Assembly: GCF_030527935.1 (NCBI RefSeq)
Contig: NZ_JAUMZV010000002.1
Location: forward strand, 1 to 64,000
DNA from: Kingella sp. (in: b-proteobacteria)
GTDB taxonomy: Bacteria > Pseudomonadota > Gammaproteobacteria > Burkholderiales > Neisseriaceae
Reading direction: 5' to 3'
DNA length: 64,000 nucleotides
In this document: positions 62,276 to 64,000 of the stretch, in pieces
How the letters are laid out: every line of letters starts with the position of its first letter
Numbering within the stretch: the first letter of the stretch is position 1
Position numbers and translations under genes: made by a program
The notes under the pieces: model-generated
Databases searched by the model: none
Seen by the model: only the letters and a program-made list of their open reading frames with translations
What the model was told of the DNA's origin: nothing

Positions 62276-63130
62276 TCATTCCGCCAAGATGCTTATCAAA
62301 AAATCCGCCACAGCGCGAATTTTGGGCAAATGGCGCAAATCCTCATGCATCACCAAATAAACATCCGCCGCAAACGCTTCTTCTGCCCCATCATCCGCAT
62401 CATTTAAGCCAACAGGCACAAAATTATCTTGCGGGTAAACGTATAAATCGGGCAGCAAGCCGATGCCCATTTGGGCGGCGATGGTGGTTTTGATTAAATC
62501 AAAATTATTGCAAGTCAAAATAATGGGGCGGTTTGCCAATTGCGCCGCTGCCCAACGGCTGTGCGCACCGTTGGCAACAAAATGGCAATACATCCGCTTG
62601 GGCGGCGGGCAGGTTGCCAGATAATCGGCGTGGGCATAAAAGCGATAAAAAACGGTGCGCAGGCGGCGCGTTACCAAATCGTTTTGCTGCGGCGGCACAA
62701 TGCGCAGGGCAATATCGGCTTGGCGGGCGTGCAAATTGATGATGCGGGCATCGCTTTGCAACACAAGGCGGATATGGGGATGCTGGCGGGTGAACGCGGG
62801 AAAATGGGGCATCAGCATCGCTTTAATCAACACGGGCGGCGCAGAAATTACCACTTCGGTAATGGCTTCGCGCTGCTCGCGTGCGGTGCGCAGCAAGGTG
62901 TTCATGCCGATGGCGATTTCTTGCACTTGGCTGTGAATGCGTGCGCCCTCGTCGGTGAGCAAATAGCGGCGACCAATGCGGTCAAACAGGCGCAGCCCCA
63001 GCGTTGCTTCCAAGCGGGCAATGCGCCGTGCGATGGTGCTGTGTTGCACGCCCAATGCTTCGGCGGCTACGGTAAGGGTTTGTTTTTCTACTAATATCTT
63101 GAAATACAGCAGGTCGTCCCAGTTGTTCAT
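62276..63130 (-). CDS. LysR-family transcriptional regulator
   Basis: 284 residues. N-terminal winged helix-turn-helix (LLYFKILVEKQTLTVAAEALGVQHSTIARRIARLEATLGLRLFDR as a whole segment, residues about 6-50) and a C-terminal effector domain. Divergent from the small DUF2798 membrane-protein gene, the usual LysR layout, so that gene is the first candidate target. The effector is unknown. A DUS overlaps the stop. Confidence 0.93.
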   Translation of the reverse strand: MNNWDDLLYFKILVEKQTLTVAAEALGVQHSTIARRIARLEATLGLRLFDRIGRRYLLTDEGARIHSQVQEIAIGMNTLLRTAREQREAITEVVISAPPVLIKAMLMPHFPAFTRQHPHIRLVLQSDARIINLHARQADIALRIVPPQQNDLVTRRLRTVFYRFYAHADYLATCPPPKRMYCHFVANGAHSRWAAAQLANRPIILTCNNFDLIKTTIAAQMGIGLLPDLYVYPQDNFVPVGLNDADDGAEEAFAADVYLVMHEDLRHLPKIRAVADFLISILAE

Positions 63131-63268
63131 GGCGTGGCTTTCGTGTAGCAGGCGGGCTTTTCAGGCTGCCTTTTGTGCAATTATGCGCAGTGTTGGATGA
63201 TTTTTCGTATTTTAATGGATGGATGCACAGATTAAACTGCGGTTTTGCTGTTCAACAAGGAAGATGCC

Positions 63269-63499
63269 ATGAAAAAATTGCCCAAAAAATACGCAGGCGT
63301 GCTGTTTTCGTTTTACGCTTCGGCGATTATGGTGCTGATTGTAAGCAGCGTGTTGGTTGCGCTGAACACGGGGCTGGGCGCGGGCTATGGGCTGCGTGTG
63401 ATGAAATCTTATTTGATTACTTGGCCCATTGCTTTTGCCAGCTTGCTGCTGGTGCGCCCGCTGGTGGCGAAGTGGGTGGCGGCTAGCGTGGCGGATTGA
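63269..63499 (+). CDS. DUF2798 small membrane protein
   Basis: 76 residues with two membrane helices (SFYASAIMVLIVSSVLVALN and YLITWPIAFASLLLVRPLV). The start at 63269 follows AAGGAAGA. The pattern KKYAGVLFSFYASAIM...WPIAFASLLLVRPLV...LV fits DUF2798. Function unknown; likely controlled by the divergent LysR gene. Confidence 0.8.
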   Translation: MKKLPKKYAGVLFSFYASAIMVLIVSSVLVALNTGLGAGYGLRVMKSYLITWPIAFASLLLVRPLVAKWVAASVAD

Positions 63500-63514
63500 A
63501 TGAAGTCAAATAAT

Positions 63515-63554
63515 AGGCAGCCTGAAAACGGGAAAACTCATTTTCAGGCTGCCT
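63515..63554. terminator. Inverted DUS pair between DUF2798 and crcB
   Basis: AGGCAGCCTGAAAA / TTTTCAGGCTGCCT with a 12-base loop, between convergent genes. Confidence 0.75.
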
Positions 63555-63560
63555 TTGCGA

Positions 63561-63926
63561 TTACTCCCGCGCCAGCTTGCCCACCAACCACGCACCCAAT
63601 ACCACTGCGCCCACGCCGCCGCCCAAATGCAGCAGCAGCGCGGTAAACATATTTTGCCATTGCTGGCGTTGGCTCAGTTGCACCAATTCGGCAGCAAAGG
63701 TGGAAAACGTGGTTAAGCTGCCGAGCAAGCCTGTGATTAGGAATAGTTTGATGTTGGTGGGCAGATTAAGCACCAGCGCCGCGCCGATGGCAAAGCAGCC
63801 AATCAGGTTGGCGAGCAGCGTGCCCAGCGGCAAGGCTGCCCAGCTGGGGTTAAACCATGCGGCAAGTTGCCAGCGAATCAGCGCGCCGATAATGGCACCT
63901 GCGGCGATGTAAAAGGGTTGGGGCAT
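63561..63926 (-). CDS. crcB: Fluoride ion channel CrcB/Fluc
   Basis: 121 residues, four membrane helices. GALIRWQLA near the start, GTLLANLIGCFAIG (family GT-x-x-x-N) and the Na+/fluoride motif GLLGSLTTFSTFAAE (about 70-84). A dual-topology dimer that lets fluoride leave the cell. The ATG at 63926 is preceded by a DUS; the open frame continues upstream through it. No fluoride riboswitch is seen in the 74 bp available upstream. Confidence 0.95.
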   Translation of the reverse strand: MPQPFYIAAGAIIGALIRWQLAAWFNPSWAALPLGTLLANLIGCFAIGAALVLNLPTNIKLFLITGLLGSLTTFSTFAAELVQLSQRQQWQNMFTALLLHLGGGVGAVVLGAWLVGKLARE

Positions 63927-64000
63927 TTTCAGACTGCCTTTGGGGATTGGATTTTGCGTAAGCACGCAAACAAGGTTAGTTGGATTTTCAGGCTGCCTTT

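Noticed and set aside
63927..64000. Fluoride riboswitch before crcB
   Set aside because: The available upstream DNA shows only DUS copies and no conserved fluoride-aptamer core; the window ends too soon to exclude one further out.

Overview
The window is about 64 kb of core chromosome from a Neisseriaceae bacterium, most likely a Kingella species. The main evidence is the 12-mer AGGCAGCCTGAA, which occurs well over a hundred times on both strands. This is the Kingella-type (AG-kingDUS) dialect of the neisserial DNA uptake sequence. Neisserial small repeats support the placement: Correia-like elements and dRS3 units (ATTCCC-N8-GGGAAT). I see no tRNA, rRNA, prophage, complete IS or CRISPR array.

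Layout. 1-2.5 kb: a frameshifted phosphoethanolamine transferase and a RelB/YafQ toxin-antitoxin pair. 2.5-19 kb, mostly minus strand: argH, an orphan lipoprotein, a PLD-like protein, ftsK, pth, an LtaS-like sulfatase, serB, trxB, trpS, (grxD on plus), serC, tatD. 19-28 kb, plus strand: a small membrane protein, an esterase, a SIMPL protein, gntP with glycerate kinase, and the iron system efeU-efeO-efeB, in which efeO is split by a 7-bp tandem duplication. 28-36 kb: waaF, an unknown gene, rnr, folD, an 857-bp gap that seems to encode two small RNAs (one with a strong Fur box), and pheA. 36-44 kb: nlpD, a degenerate DAHP-synthase-like protein, an acyltransferase, a DUF2167 protein, fnr and hemN. 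44-55 kb: smc, rluB, an unknown gene, pyrE, a Tat-exported FAD oxidoreductase and typA. 55-64 kb: rsmE, an IMPase-family gene, a small membrane protein, tsaD, an NlpC/P60-like lipoprotein, etfQO, a LysR regulator, DUF2798 and crcB.

Two themes run through the region. The first is iron and oxygen: efeUOB, a Fur-box sRNA resembling NrrF, Fnr beside the oxygen-independent haem gene hemN, and a DyP peroxidase. The second is a very heavy load of short repeats in nearly every intergenic gap: inverted DUS pairs that probably act as terminators, five Correia-like elements in two sizes with at least two kinds of end, three copies of a 162-bp MITE, a 172-bp MITE abutting hemN, dRS3 mosaics and two families of short palindromes. 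Some of this material has entered coding sequence (ftsK linker, RNase R tail, RluB N-terminus).

All calls come from reading the sequence and remembered family knowledge; no database search was run.
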